Assembly: GCF_003992015.1 (NCBI RefSeq)
Contig: NZ_RQVK01000002.1
Coordinates: 62,001-126,000, forward strand
Source: Veillonella sp. VA137
GTDB lineage: Bacteria > Bacillota > Negativicutes > Veillonellales > Veillonellaceae
Direction: 5' to 3'
Length of the DNA stretch: 64,000 bases
A program made the position numbers and the translations under genes. Position 1 is the stretch's first letter; every line of letters begins with the position of its first letter. Under the pieces are notes generated by a model, which saw only the letters and a list, made by a program, of their open reading frames with translations, ran no database searches and was not told the DNA's origin. Below are positions 43,683 to 52,917 of the stretch, one piece after another.

Positions 43683-44492
43683 ATGAAAGTTTGTGGATCA
43701 TGTCAAGCAACAAATAAAGATACTTCTAAATTTTGTAATTCTTGTGGAACTAGCCTAGAGAATATTTGTGAAAAGTGTGGTGAAAGTGTACCATCAACAT
43801 CACAGTTCTGCCATAATTGTGGTGCGGCAATCTCGAATAATCGGAGAGTTAACAGTTCTGCTCAAACAATAGAGGGTCCTCAAATTATGACAGACTTAAG
43901 AGATCAACAATTAGAGGGAAATAGTGAGGTTAAAAATAAAGATGATTTTCATAAAATATTGAAAGTGGTTGGACTAGTCTATGCACTCGTAATTGTAGGA
44001 ATTTTGGGATGGTATTTTTTATCTGATGATATAGAATATACTGGCACTAAAATGTCGCCAGAAATCACTGCCAATGAGACGAAGGTTACAGAGAACAATG
44101 GACAGGATAAAGCTGTTGATGCACCAAAAAAACAAGCACAAAATGCAAAAGAAGCACAACAAGCAGCAGTCAATCGATTGATGGAGTTTGAATCTGTACT
44201 GAAATCTATGGCAGATGATATTAATGCTGGCTCTATTACTCCAGGTATGGCAACTGGTTCATTTAGAACGAATAAAGTTCAACAAATAACAATAGATAAT
44301 GAAACGTTAAATAAGTTAGATACTGCGAGCCGTACCGGAATTCAAGATATGAACAACCTTCAAAAAGAACGAATGAATGCTATGTTTGATGGATTACGAG
44401 GAAATACAAGTCGCTATGAAGATGGTGGTAAAATGTATGATTTGTTCTACTCTAAATTAAACCAATACAAATCTACTTATGGATTGCAATAG
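43683..44492 (+). CDS. Double zinc-ribbon membrane protein of unknown function
   Basis: 269 residues. Two zinc ribbons at the N-terminus: CGSC...CNSC (Cys4, 7, 18, 21) and CEKC...CHNC (Cys29, 32, 43, 46). A polar linker precedes one transmembrane helix (about 92-112, VVGLVYALVIVGILGWYFL) and a helical outer domain rich in Gln, Lys and Ala (about 125-269). The layout, ribbons inside and helical domain outside, is common in Firmicute proteins of unknown function. AGGAGG precedes the ATG. It lies 74 bp after the serine hydrolase and 11 bp before the lipoprotein gene, so it likely works with them in the envelope. Confidence 0.65.
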   Translation: MKVCGSCQATNKDTSKFCNSCGTSLENICEKCGESVPSTSQFCHNCGAAISNNRRVNSSAQTIEGPQIMTDLRDQQLEGNSEVKNKDDFHKILKVVGLVYALVIVGILGWYFLSDDIEYTGTKMSPEITANETKVTENNGQDKAVDAPKKQAQNAKEAQQAAVNRLMEFESVLKSMADDINAGSITPGMATGSFRTNKVQQITIDNETLNKLDTASRTGIQDMNNLQKERMNAMFDGLRGNTSRYEDGGKMYDLFYSKLNQYKSTYGLQ

Positions 44493-44503
44493 GAGGTAAA
44501 CAG

Positions 44504-45340
44504 ATGAATGTGATAAAGACGATAACTACGGCTACATTGGGAGTATGTTTGTTGCTAGTATCTGGTTGTTTTAAAGCAGAAATTGGAACGACTATACGAC
44601 CAGATGGTTCTATTCATGAACGTATTGAGATGGGAGTAGATCCTGTATTGGCTAATAGGGCTCCTAAATTAAGAAAAACATTTGACTCAGAGCGTAAAGA
44701 ATTTGCTGAAAGTGGATATACGATTAAGGATACAGGAAATAATGGATTTATAGCTGAAAAAGATACTCCTAATATCAAAGCTCTTGTTGAATCTGGAGCA
44801 GAATTATTTAATCCTGAAGAAGCTGATAAAGGTGTGAAATATCGTAAAGGATTTTTTTATGATTCCTATAGTTTTGATCTAGTGCTACCTAAAAATGAAA
44901 CTAATAGTAATGGTCAACAATCTAACGAGATGGGGGATAAAATTTTAAGCTCTTCACAAGTATACTACTCATTAAATTTACCTGAACCACCTATTCGGAC
45001 AAATTCTCAGGATATATCCAATGAAAATAAAACTTTACGTTGGAATTTAATTGAGAATGTTATGCATGGAAAACCAATACCTATCCAAGCTGATTTCCTA
45101 ATTCATCATGAAAAAAATATTAAGTTAGTTCAATATTTAGGGATAGCATTTTCAGTTGGAGCATTGGGCTTATTAGGTATCGGTATATATCGCCGTCAAA
45201 TTGATGGGAAGCCTTTTCTTATTGCTGGTGGAATCGCATGTGTAGCTATCGCTATTGCAGGTGCCGCTTTATACAATGATTATACACATCCACCGGTATT
45301 AACGGATGCAGACCGAATTGTATCAACTAACTCAAAATAA
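44504..45340 (+). CDS. LppM-like lipoprotein with C-terminal membrane helices
   Basis: 278 residues. Lipobox LVSGC (Cys22), then KAEIGTTIRPDGSIHERIEMGVDP, a beta-rich start like that of LppM/DUF3153 proteins. Two hydrophobic segments near the C-terminus (YLGIAFSVGALGLLGIGIY and LIAGGIACVAIAIAGAALY) would anchor it a second time. Function unknown. It follows the zinc-ribbon gene by 11 bp with AGGAGG and is the last gene before the second terminator copy. Confidence 0.65.
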   Translation: MNVIKTITTATLGVCLLLVSGCFKAEIGTTIRPDGSIHERIEMGVDPVLANRAPKLRKTFDSERKEFAESGYTIKDTGNNGFIAEKDTPNIKALVESGAELFNPEEADKGVKYRKGFFYDSYSFDLVLPKNETNSNGQQSNEMGDKILSSSQVYYSLNLPEPPIRTNSQDISNENKTLRWNLIENVMHGKPIPIQADFLIHHEKNIKLVQYLGIAFSVGALGLLGIGIYRRQIDGKPFLIAGGIACVAIAIAGAALYNDYTHPPVLTDADRIVSTNSK

Positions 45341-45431
45341 ATATAGTGGAGTTATATAGCCAGTATCTATAGGGTATAAACCTTATATAACTAACTCAAA
45401 CATCTATTATAGAGCTAAAATAAATATAATA

Positions 45432-45466
45432 AAAGCCAGCAGAACTTCGGTTTTGCTGGCTTTTTT
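45432..45466 (+). terminator. Terminator of the three-gene insert (second copy)
   Basis: AAGCCAGCAGAAC (45433-45445) pairs with GTTTTGCTGGCTT (45450-45462), TTCG loop, then TTTT. Stem identical to the guaA terminator at 42381-42410; the loop differs by one base. Confidence 0.9.
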
Positions 45467-45532
45467 ATTTATAATCTCCCTAAAGTATGTTACAATTAAT
45501 AGAATACGGAATTCTTTATAAGGAGAGGTTCG

Positions 45533-46567
45533 ATGAAATTATTTTCTTCATTAGGAAGAGATTTAGGAATAGATATTGGTACCTTTCACACACATATTTT
45601 TGTGGAAGGTCGAGGGGTGGTTGTATCGGAACCATCTATAGTGGCAACGGATGCAAAGCAAGAGAACATCGTTACTATTGGAGAAGATGCGCAGCGTTTG
45701 TTGTTGCGCAATCCGGAAACATTAGCACCTATGAGTCCTCTGAAAGAGGGCTTTATTGTGGATTATCGTATAGTGTTGTCCATGTTAAAGTATTTTATGA
45801 ACAAAGCGTCCAAGGCGGTTCGTAGATCCCGTGTCGTTATGGCAGTGCCTTGTGGTATAACCGATGTGGAGCGAAGAGCTATGACGGATGCGATCATTCA
45901 GGCGGGTGCTCGGGAAGCGTATTTGCTGGAAAGTCCAGTAGCAGCAGCGATTGGTGCAGGCCTTCCTATTTTTGAGGCTCGTGGTAGTATGGCTGTCGAT
46001 ATCGGTGGCAGTACTACGGATGTAGCTATTTTATCGATGGGTGGTAAAGTAGCGAGCCATACGTCACGGATTGGTGGTAATGAATTAAATGAAGCCATTT
46101 ACCATTATATACGTAATGAGTTTTCTATTATGGTATCCGATGAAACAGTGGAAGACATTAAGCAAACTCTTGGTTGTGCGATCGCTCCATCTATCGAAGG
46201 GGAATACACTATCGTAGGTCGTCACTCTGAAACGGGACTCACCAAACGCTGTATGATTCGTAAAAGTGAAGTCTATGAAATTTTGCGACAACCTATTGCA
46301 GATATGGTGGCGGTTATACGCAGTATTTTGGAAAAAACACCACCTGAATTAGTGGCAGATATTATGGAAAGTGGCATGCTCCTTACGGGAGGTACGTCCT
46401 TACTTGAAGGATTAGACCGCCACATCCAAGAGGAACTAGGTATTCCTGTACGCATTGCAGATACGCCAGGCGATACGGTAGCACTTGGTTTAGGTAGAGC
46501 TGCTGCGGATGTACAACGCTTAGAGCGATTATTAGTGGCTAGTAAATTACGAAAGGGGCGATCTTAA
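45533..46567 (+). CDS. mreB: Rod shape-determining actin homologue MreB
   Basis: 344 residues. Actin-fold motifs: phosphate 1 LGIDIGTFHTHIF (usually LGTANT), phosphate 2 SMAVDIGGSTTDVAIL, adenosine motif SGMLLTGGTSLLEGL. It forms membrane filaments that direct wall synthesis. AAGGAGAGG precedes the ATG. The first phosphate loop is somewhat diverged from the LGTANT form. Start of mreB-mreC-mreD-mrdA-rodA, all close or overlapping (mreC overlaps by one base). If the organism is a coccus, the set would serve general or septal wall growth. Confidence 0.95.
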   Translation: MKLFSSLGRDLGIDIGTFHTHIFVEGRGVVVSEPSIVATDAKQENIVTIGEDAQRLLLRNPETLAPMSPLKEGFIVDYRIVLSMLKYFMNKASKAVRRSRVVMAVPCGITDVERRAMTDAIIQAGAREAYLLESPVAAAIGAGLPIFEARGSMAVDIGGSTTDVAILSMGGKVASHTSRIGGNELNEAIYHYIRNEFSIMVSDETVEDIKQTLGCAIAPSIEGEYTIVGRHSETGLTKRCMIRKSEVYEILRQPIADMVAVIRSILEKTPPELVADIMESGMLLTGGTSLLEGLDRHIQEELGIPVRIADTPGDTVALGLGRAAADVQRLERLLVASKLRKGRS

Positions 46568-47484
46568 TGCAACAATCTGAACGAAAATGGTTGACTATGA
46601 TCGTAATCCTTTGTGCCATATTAGGAATTTTTGGGTACGTGTGGAAACAAAGAACGCAAGTTCCTGTAGTAACAGTAACTCTAGAAAATTTGATGGCACC
46701 TTTTACTTATGGAGCCAGTCGTTTCTTATCTGGTTTACATACGGGAATAGCCGTGATAGATAATGGTATCTTGCGTGTGAAAGACATGTCAGACATAGAG
46801 GAGCGCAATGCAGAATTAGAGCAAAAGCAAGTGGCCTATGACGAATTGGTGGCAGAGAATATTCGTTTACGCCAATTGTTACAATTTAAAGGAGAACAAC
46901 CTCAATTTGCTTTATTAGCAGCCTCTGTAGTGACTCGTGATAGAGGGGCTTGGACGGATACATTCACTATTAGTAGAGGCCGTGCAGATGGGGTAGAGCC
47001 AAATATGGCAGTCATTGCTCCCCGCGGGGTCGTAGGCTTTGTGTCAGATGTATATGAACATTCTGCACGGGTACAAAGCATATTAGATCCAAGATCTGCT
47101 ACTGGTGTTATCGTGCAACGACCAGAATCTAGAATTGCATCTATACTGAAAGGGAATGGGAATCGCCCTATGGAGCCACAAATGGTGAACATTGCCTTAA
47201 ATGGTGATGTGCTAAAAGGCGATACAATTGTAACTTCAGGGTTTGGAGGTATGTATCCAAAGGGATTATTATTGGGCCATGTGAAAGATATTGTTACTGA
47301 TGAAGAAGGATTTGTGAAACATGCTGTCATCGACCCTACAGTGGACTTTCAAAGTTTAGAAGAAGTATTTGTAATTGTATCATCATCCATTGCACGACCA
47401 GAAGCGCCAAAATTAGAGCCAAAATTGATTCCTCGTACGCAGCGAGATCAAGTAGAAGGGGCTAAAGGGACGGTGCAACAATGA
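46567..47484 (+). CDS. mreC: Rod shape-determining protein MreC
   Basis: 305 residues: one N-terminal membrane helix (MIVILCAILGIFGYVW), a coiled-coil (about 75-105, EERNAELEQKQVAYDELVAE) and the double beta-barrel periplasmic domain (AASVVTRDRGAWTDTFTISRGRADGVEPNMAVI, GDTIVTSGFGGMYPKGLLLG). It links MreB to PBP2. The stop overlaps the mreD start by 4 bp. Confidence 0.95.
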   Translation: MQQSERKWLTMIVILCAILGIFGYVWKQRTQVPVVTVTLENLMAPFTYGASRFLSGLHTGIAVIDNGILRVKDMSDIEERNAELEQKQVAYDELVAENIRLRQLLQFKGEQPQFALLAASVVTRDRGAWTDTFTISRGRADGVEPNMAVIAPRGVVGFVSDVYEHSARVQSILDPRSATGVIVQRPESRIASILKGNGNRPMEPQMVNIALNGDVLKGDTIVTSGFGGMYPKGLLLGHVKDIVTDEEGFVKHAVIDPTVDFQSLEEVFVIVSSSIARPEAPKLEPKLIPRTQRDQVEGAKGTVQQ

Positions 47485-47972
47485 AACGATGTGCTTGGAC
47501 ATTGATGGTATTAGGCGTTATTATTATCCAATCCTTAGTGGTACCTAGATGGTTTTCCTATTCGTGGGCGCCTCATCTATTACTAGATATTGCGTTGGTA
47601 GTGACCGTATTGAAAGGTCGGTCTCATGGCATGATGCTAACCGTTGTAGGTGGTATTGTTCAAGACGTGATGATCGGAAACTATTTTGGATTACATGTGG
47701 TATCCTATGCGATGGTAAGTTATATGTTAGGCGCTATGCAAGGCACGGTATATGAAGAACAATGGTATGCTACCGCCTGGTGGACAGGAGTAGGATCCGC
47801 TTTAGTCATGGCTTTACAAATGGGCTTATTGTGGATTGTACAAGAACCAATTGTAATGACTACCTATATTTGGAATCATGGCATTCCTTCTATAGGGATT
47901 GATGCCTTAGTAGGCATTGTGGTGCATAAACTAGTATGGCGCTGGGAAGAAAAGGATGAATACATGTGGTAG
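47481..47972 (+). CDS. mreD: Rod shape-determining protein MreD
   Basis: 163 residues, small and hydrophobic, with about five membrane segments and the family pattern (PHLLLDIALVVTVLKGRSHGMMLTVVGGIVQDVMIGNYFGLHVVSY). ATGA overlap with mreC. It helps position the elongasome. Confidence 0.9.
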   Translation: MKRCAWTLMVLGVIIIQSLVVPRWFSYSWAPHLLLDIALVVTVLKGRSHGMMLTVVGGIVQDVMIGNYFGLHVVSYAMVSYMLGAMQGTVYEEQWYATAWWTGVGSALVMALQMGLLWIVQEPIVMTTYIWNHGIPSIGIDALVGIVVHKLVWRWEEKDEYMW

Positions 47973-47984
47973 AAAGGAGAGGCT

Positions 47985-49883
47985 ATGTTAAAAGCACTAT
48001 ATAAAAAGAAAAAAACGACACGCTTTGATGTATTGCTAACCATAGTCGTCATCATTTTTGCTATTTTGCTAGGACGTGTATTTTATCTACAGGCCATTGA
48101 AGGTGATTATTACCGTGGAAAAGCGGAGGGGAATCGCCTTCGTATGCTCTCTATGACGGCTACACGGGGATTAATGTATGATCGAAATGGTCAAATTGTG
48201 GTCGGTTCACGACCTGCCTATATGGTGTCTATGTTGCCCACTGGAAAGCAGGCGGATCCAAAAGAGCTAGAGCAATTGGCGTCCTATTTACAAATTCCTG
48301 TGAAAACATTGGCAGAAAAAATAGAGGCTCATAAGGGTGGCTATGAGCCGATCCGATTAGCTAGTGACGTAACCTTAGACAAGGTGACAAAAATTGAAGA
48401 ACATCGTCATGAATTACCTGGTATTACGGTAGATGTAGAGCCACTTCGCTATTATCCTCATGATACGATGGCATCCCAATTATTGGGCTATGTAGGGGAA
48501 GTCAGTGAAGATGAGCTAGCGGAAGCGAAACAAGCAGAGTTATACGGAACACATACGGGTGGCACCATAGGTCCTGGTACGATTTTAGGTCGTTCTGGGC
48601 TAGAGAAAATGTACGATTCTGTGCTACGTGGTGTGGATGGTGGACGTCAAGTAGAGGTGGATGCCAGTGGACGCCCTGTAGAAGAAGTAGGACGTAAACA
48701 CACCATACCAGGTCGCAATATTCATTTAACCATTGATTTGAATCTACAAAAAGTGGCTGAAAAAGCTGTTTATGACCAATTAGCAGCGCTTAGAAAACAA
48801 GGTATTCCTGCGAAGGGAGCTGCCGTAGTGGCCCTAGATCCTAATACAGGGGCGGTACTCGCCATGGTGAGTGCACCAGGGTTCAATCCGAATTGGTTTG
48901 CCAAAGGGATTACTACGGAACAATGGAATCAGTTAAATACAGATGTCAATCATCCTTTTGAAAATAAAGTAGTTACTGGTGAGTATCCGCCAGGGTCTCC
49001 TTTCAAAATTATTACTGGTGCAGCGGCCTTAGAATTGAAAAAGGTAACTCCTAATGAAATGATTTATGACAGTGGTAAACACTGGTTAATCGATAAGCGA
49101 AATGCAGAAGGAGAGGCCTTAGGCTGGCTGGATTTCAATAAAGCCTTGGCGAAGTCAGATAATGTGTATTTCTATGAAATGGGGAATCGCTTAGGCATCG
49201 ATAATATCGATAAATATGCGAAGATTTTTGGGCTTGGTGAAAAAACGGGAATCAAGTTATATGATGAAGGCAGCGGTAATATTGCTAGTCCCGAATATAA
49301 ACGAAAAGTATTTAATCAAGATTGGTACTTAGGGGAAACCTTCGATGCCGCTATTGGACAGTCTTTCACATTGGTGACGCCGATACAAATGGCAGTGATG
49401 ATGTCTGAGATTGCTAACGGAGGGATTCGCTATCAACCGTATGTTGTGAGTCGTATCGATAATGCTGATGGAACGCCAGAAGAGATTTTTGGGCCTAAGA
49501 AATTAGGAGTCTTGCAAGTATCGAAAGCCGTCATGGATATTGTTCGCAATGGTCTTAGAGACGTAACCTTGGAAGGTGGTACGGCAGGGGAAATTTTTAA
49601 AGGCTTATCCTTAGCCGTAGCTGGTAAAACGGGAACGGCGGAAAATGCTACTGGCCGTGACCATGGTTGGTTCGTTGCCTATGCACCGTATGACAAGCCT
49701 CGTATCGTTGTAGTAGCTCTGGTAGAACAAGGCGGCTTTGGTGCCGTTTCTGCAGGGTCCATTGTACGCCCTATTTTGGAAGAATACTTTCACATTCCTA
49801 AGCCGGTCGTAGTCCCTGCGGATGATAAGAAAGAGGCTGCTAAAAAAGAAATCGCCTCTGGAAAAGAACAAAAGGTAGACTAG
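47985..49883 (+). CDS. mrdA: Penicillin-binding protein 2 (peptidoglycan transpeptidase)
   Basis: 632 residues. One N-terminal membrane helix (VLLTIVVIIFAILLGRVFYL), PBP dimer domain with RLRMLSMTATRGLMYDRNG, and the transpeptidase domain with SPFK (about 345), SDN (about 401) and KTGTAE (about 548). It cross-links peptidoglycan with its partner glycosyltransferase RodA, encoded next. Ends in a Lys/Glu-rich tail. AAGGAGAGG precedes the ATG. Confidence 0.95.
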   Translation: MLKALYKKKKTTRFDVLLTIVVIIFAILLGRVFYLQAIEGDYYRGKAEGNRLRMLSMTATRGLMYDRNGQIVVGSRPAYMVSMLPTGKQADPKELEQLASYLQIPVKTLAEKIEAHKGGYEPIRLASDVTLDKVTKIEEHRHELPGITVDVEPLRYYPHDTMASQLLGYVGEVSEDELAEAKQAELYGTHTGGTIGPGTILGRSGLEKMYDSVLRGVDGGRQVEVDASGRPVEEVGRKHTIPGRNIHLTIDLNLQKVAEKAVYDQLAALRKQGIPAKGAAVVALDPNTGAVLAMVSAPGFNPNWFAKGITTEQWNQLNTDVNHPFENKVVTGEYPPGSPFKIITGAAALELKKVTPNEMIYDSGKHWLIDKRNAEGEALGWLDFNKALAKSDNVYFYEMGNRLGIDNIDKYAKIFGLGEKTGIKLYDEGSGNIASPEYKRKVFNQDWYLGETFDAAIGQSFTLVTPIQMAVMMSEIANGGIRYQPYVVSRIDNADGTPEEIFGPKKLGVLQVSKAVMDIVRNGLRDVTLEGGTAGEIFKGLSLAVAGKTGTAENATGRDHGWFVAYAPYDKPRIVVVALVEQGGFGAVSAGSIVRPILEEYFHIPKPVVVPADDKKEAAKKEIASGKEQKVD

Positions 49884-49892
49884 GAGTATACT

Positions 49893-50996
49893 ATGTGGCA
49901 GAGAATTATACGTGAATGGGATTGGATTTTGGTGCTCTCCACCATCAGCTTGATTATCATTGGTTGTGTTGTTATCGGCAGCGCTACTCATGTCAATCGA
50001 GAAGGACTGCAAATTACAGGGTTAGTATCGAAACAATTGCTATTCTTTGGATTAAATATCGTTGCCATTGTAGGTCTGCAATGGTTAGATTACGAGCGCT
50101 TGCGCCCTTATGCAAAGTGGATTTATGGTGCTACTATCGTTATGCTTTTGGCAGTTATGGTGGTAGGCACATCGGCACTAGGTGCGCAACGATGGATTCA
50201 GATTGGACCTATTACGATACAACCATCAGAATTTACGAAGTTGATGATGATCATTAGCTTGGCAAACATGCTGGAAAGTCGAGTAGGAAAGTTAAATACT
50301 TTTAAAGAGCTATTGCCTGTATTCTTATTTTTAGGAATCCCAGCCTTGTTGGTGTTTAAGCAACCAGATTTGGGGACATCCTTAGTGTATGTAGCTATAT
50401 TAGCAGGCATGCTCTTTGTGAGCGGTATTCGTATGCGGTTAGTGCAAATTATGGTTGGCACTATGGTAGCGCTGTTGCCGTTAAGCTGGTTTGTACTACA
50501 AGAGTATCAAAAACAACGGATTATGGTGTTTTTGAATCCTAATGTAGATCCCTTTGGCGCAGGATATCATATTATCCAATCTAAAATTGCAATTGGTTCA
50601 GGCTTACTATTTGGTAAAGGGCTCTTTGAAGGAACCCAAAGTCAGTTGAACTTTTTACCGGAAAACCATACGGACTTTATTTTCTCCGTGGTGGGGGAAG
50701 AATTAGGTCTTCTAGGTTGTTTTGTGGTCTTAGGATTACTATTGGTGGTTGTGTATCGTAGTTTCTTAATTGCGAAACGCTCGGTAGATCCCTTTGGTAT
50801 GTTGATTGCCACAGGTATTGGCTCCATGCTGTTATTTGAAGTGTTAGTCAATGTAGGCATGACGACAGGTATTATGCCAGTAACAGGGATCCCATTGCCT
50901 TTCATCAGTTATGGTGTTAGTGCTTTGACCACCAATCTATTGAGTATAGGTTTATTATTAAATATAGTAATGCGTCAGAAAAAACGCATGTTTTAA
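49893..50996 (+). CDS. rodA: Peptidoglycan glycosyltransferase RodA (SEDS)
   Basis: 367 residues with about ten membrane helices. SEDS motifs: GAQRWIQIGPITIQPSEFTKL, FKQPDLGTSLVY, LPENHTDFIFSVVGEELGL, and TGIPLPFISYGVSALTTNLLSIGLL. RodA polymerises lipid II into glycan strands together with PBP2. Last gene of the mre-rod operon; no clear terminator before the next gene 37 bp away. Confidence 0.95.
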   Translation: MWQRIIREWDWILVLSTISLIIIGCVVIGSATHVNREGLQITGLVSKQLLFFGLNIVAIVGLQWLDYERLRPYAKWIYGATIVMLLAVMVVGTSALGAQRWIQIGPITIQPSEFTKLMMIISLANMLESRVGKLNTFKELLPVFLFLGIPALLVFKQPDLGTSLVYVAILAGMLFVSGIRMRLVQIMVGTMVALLPLSWFVLQEYQKQRIMVFLNPNVDPFGAGYHIIQSKIAIGSGLLFGKGLFEGTQSQLNFLPENHTDFIFSVVGEELGLLGCFVVLGLLLVVVYRSFLIAKRSVDPFGMLIATGIGSMLLFEVLVNVGMTTGIMPVTGIPLPFISYGVSALTTNLLSIGLLLNIVMRQKKRMF

Positions 50997-51033
50997 TTGT
51001 TAGAAATGAGGCTTATGCCTCTAGTGAGGTTGT

Positions 51034-52917
51034 ATGATTCACTTAGATCCATCATGGTTACAACATGTGGAAAAACCGGCTCGCTATACCGGAGGGGAAT
51101 GGAATAGCATTGTAAAAGACCACAGTACAGTGGATGTGACAATGGCCTTGGCATTTCCTGATGTATATGAAGTAAGTATGAGCCATTTAGGAATAAAAAT
51201 TTTATATGGTTTGTTAAATGAACGTCAAGATGTGGTGGCTGAGCGTGTCTTTGCGCCTTGGCACGACATGGAAAAGGAAATGCGAGACCGTAAGATTCCT
51301 TTATTTTCCTTGGAAACAAAAACACCAATTCGGGAATTTGATCTATTGGGATTTACATTGCAATATGAAATGAGCTATACCAACATCTTGAATATGCTGG
51401 ATATGGCAGATATCCCTTTCTATAGCAAAGATCGAGATATGTCTTTCCCATTGCTATTAGCAGGGGGACCTTGTGTATATAATATTGAACCTATTGCAGA
51501 TTTTTTTGATATCGTGTCTATCGGTGAATCGGAAGAATGGCTTGTAGAATTTGTAGAACTATTTAAAGCAGAAAAAGTGAAAGGGTTTCCAGGCGGTAAA
51601 GAGGCATTCTTGCGCAAAGCAGCCTTAATTGAAGGGACCTATGTGCCTGCTTTATATGAACCAGAATACACAGAGGACGGTCATTTTAAAGGATTAAAAA
51701 TTTTGGCAGAGGAAGCGCCATCAGTAGTAAAAAAACGTATCGTCGAAGATGTGGAACACTCCTATTATCCGACAGCGCCGATTGTGCCATATTTAGACGT
51801 AGTCCATGATCGGGCTGTATTAGAATTATTCCGTGGTTGTTTGCGAGGCTGTCGTTTCTGCCAAGCTGGTATGTTATATCGTCCTGTTCGTGAAAGAACG
51901 CCGGAACGATTATTACAAATGGCAAAGGATATTATCGCCAATACGGGATATAATGAAATTTCTTTAATGTCTCTAAGTTCTGCCGATTATTCTAAATTGC
52001 CGGAATTAGTGGATATGCTGATGGAAGAATTTAAAGATAAACAAGTCAGCGTTAGTTTACCATCTTTACGTATTGATGCATTCTCTATTGATATTGCAAA
52101 AAAAGTGCAGCAAGTGCGTAAAAGTGGCTTAACCTTTGCTCCAGAAGCAGGCTCTCAACGTATGCGTGATGTGATTAACAAAGGTGTTAGTGAAGAAGAT
52201 TTGATGGCAGCCTGTGAAAATGCTTTCAAATCTGGTTGGAATACAGTAAAGCTCTATTTCATGATGGGCTTGCCAACAGAAACCGACGAAGACGTAGCAG
52301 GCATTGCTGACTTAGCTTATAAAGTATTGGATTTACATCGTGATATTACAGGTAAACGTAATGGCAAGGTGACAGTGAGTTGTTCTTTCTTCGTACCGAA
52401 AACACACTCCCCTTACCAATGGTATGGTCAACAAGATGTAGAGGAAATTCATCGTAAACAGAGATATTTAAAATCTCTTATCAACAATCGCAATATTTCC
52501 TATCATTATCATGATGGACATACAGGGTATTTAGAGGCTATCTTTGCTCGTGGAGATAGACGATTAGCGCTATCCGTTATAGAGGCATGGAAACATGGCT
52601 GTAAATTTGATGGCTGGACAGAGTATTTTAAATACGATACCTGGATGCAGGCTTTCAAAGATACGAATATTGATCCAGATTATTATGCTCGCCGTGACCG
52701 TAGTTTTGAAGAGGCATTGCCTTGGGAACATATTGATGACACCGTAAGTAAAGCCTTTTTACAACGTGAATGGGAGCGTGCTGTAGAAGGTACGTTGACG
52801 TGGGATTGCCGTCGTAAGCCATGTAATGGCTGTAATGCTTGCCCAGAGCTAGGCACACCAATTATTGATTATAAGGAGGGTGGACGTGTTGAGAAAGTTA
52901 CGTTTGGCCTTACATAA
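51034..52917 (+). CDS. TIGR03960-family B12-binding/radical SAM protein
   Basis: 627 residues. N-terminal region like UPF0313/B12-binding radical SAM proteins (VTMALAFPDVYEVSMSHLGIKILYGLLNE, GPCVYNIEPIADFFD). Radical SAM motif FRGCLRGCRFCQAGMLYRPVRER (CX3CX2C) at about 267-274, and a C-terminal Cys cluster CRRKPCNGCNACPELG. The family is almost always followed by a DUF2344 protein, as here with a 32-bp overlap. The reaction is unknown; linkage to RNase G and ribosomal genes in Firmicutes hints at RNA or ribosome modification. Confidence 0.9.
   Translation: MIHLDPSWLQHVEKPARYTGGEWNSIVKDHSTVDVTMALAFPDVYEVSMSHLGIKILYGLLNERQDVVAERVFAPWHDMEKEMRDRKIPLFSLETKTPIREFDLLGFTLQYEMSYTNILNMLDMADIPFYSKDRDMSFPLLLAGGPCVYNIEPIADFFDIVSIGESEEWLVEFVELFKAEKVKGFPGGKEAFLRKAALIEGTYVPALYEPEYTEDGHFKGLKILAEEAPSVVKKRIVEDVEHSYYPTAPIVPYLDVVHDRAVLELFRGCLRGCRFCQAGMLYRPVRERTPERLLQMAKDIIANTGYNEISLMSLSSADYSKLPELVDMLMEEFKDKQVSVSLPSLRIDAFSIDIAKKVQQVRKSGLTFAPEAGSQRMRDVINKGVSEEDLMAACENAFKSGWNTVKLYFMMGLPTETDEDVAGIADLAYKVLDLHRDITGKRNGKVTVSCSFFVPKTHSPYQWYGQQDVEEIHRKQRYLKSLINNRNISYHYHDGHTGYLEAIFARGDRRLALSVIEAWKHGCKFDGWTEYFKYDTWMQAFKDTNIDPDYYARRDRSFEEALPWEHIDDTVSKAFLQREWERAVEGTLTWDCRRKPCNGCNACPELGTPIIDYKEGGRVEKVTFGLT

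Noticed and set aside
45487-45825. A 112-codon open frame overlapping the mreB start
   Set aside because: It is out of frame with mreB, which has its own ribosome site and full actin motifs.
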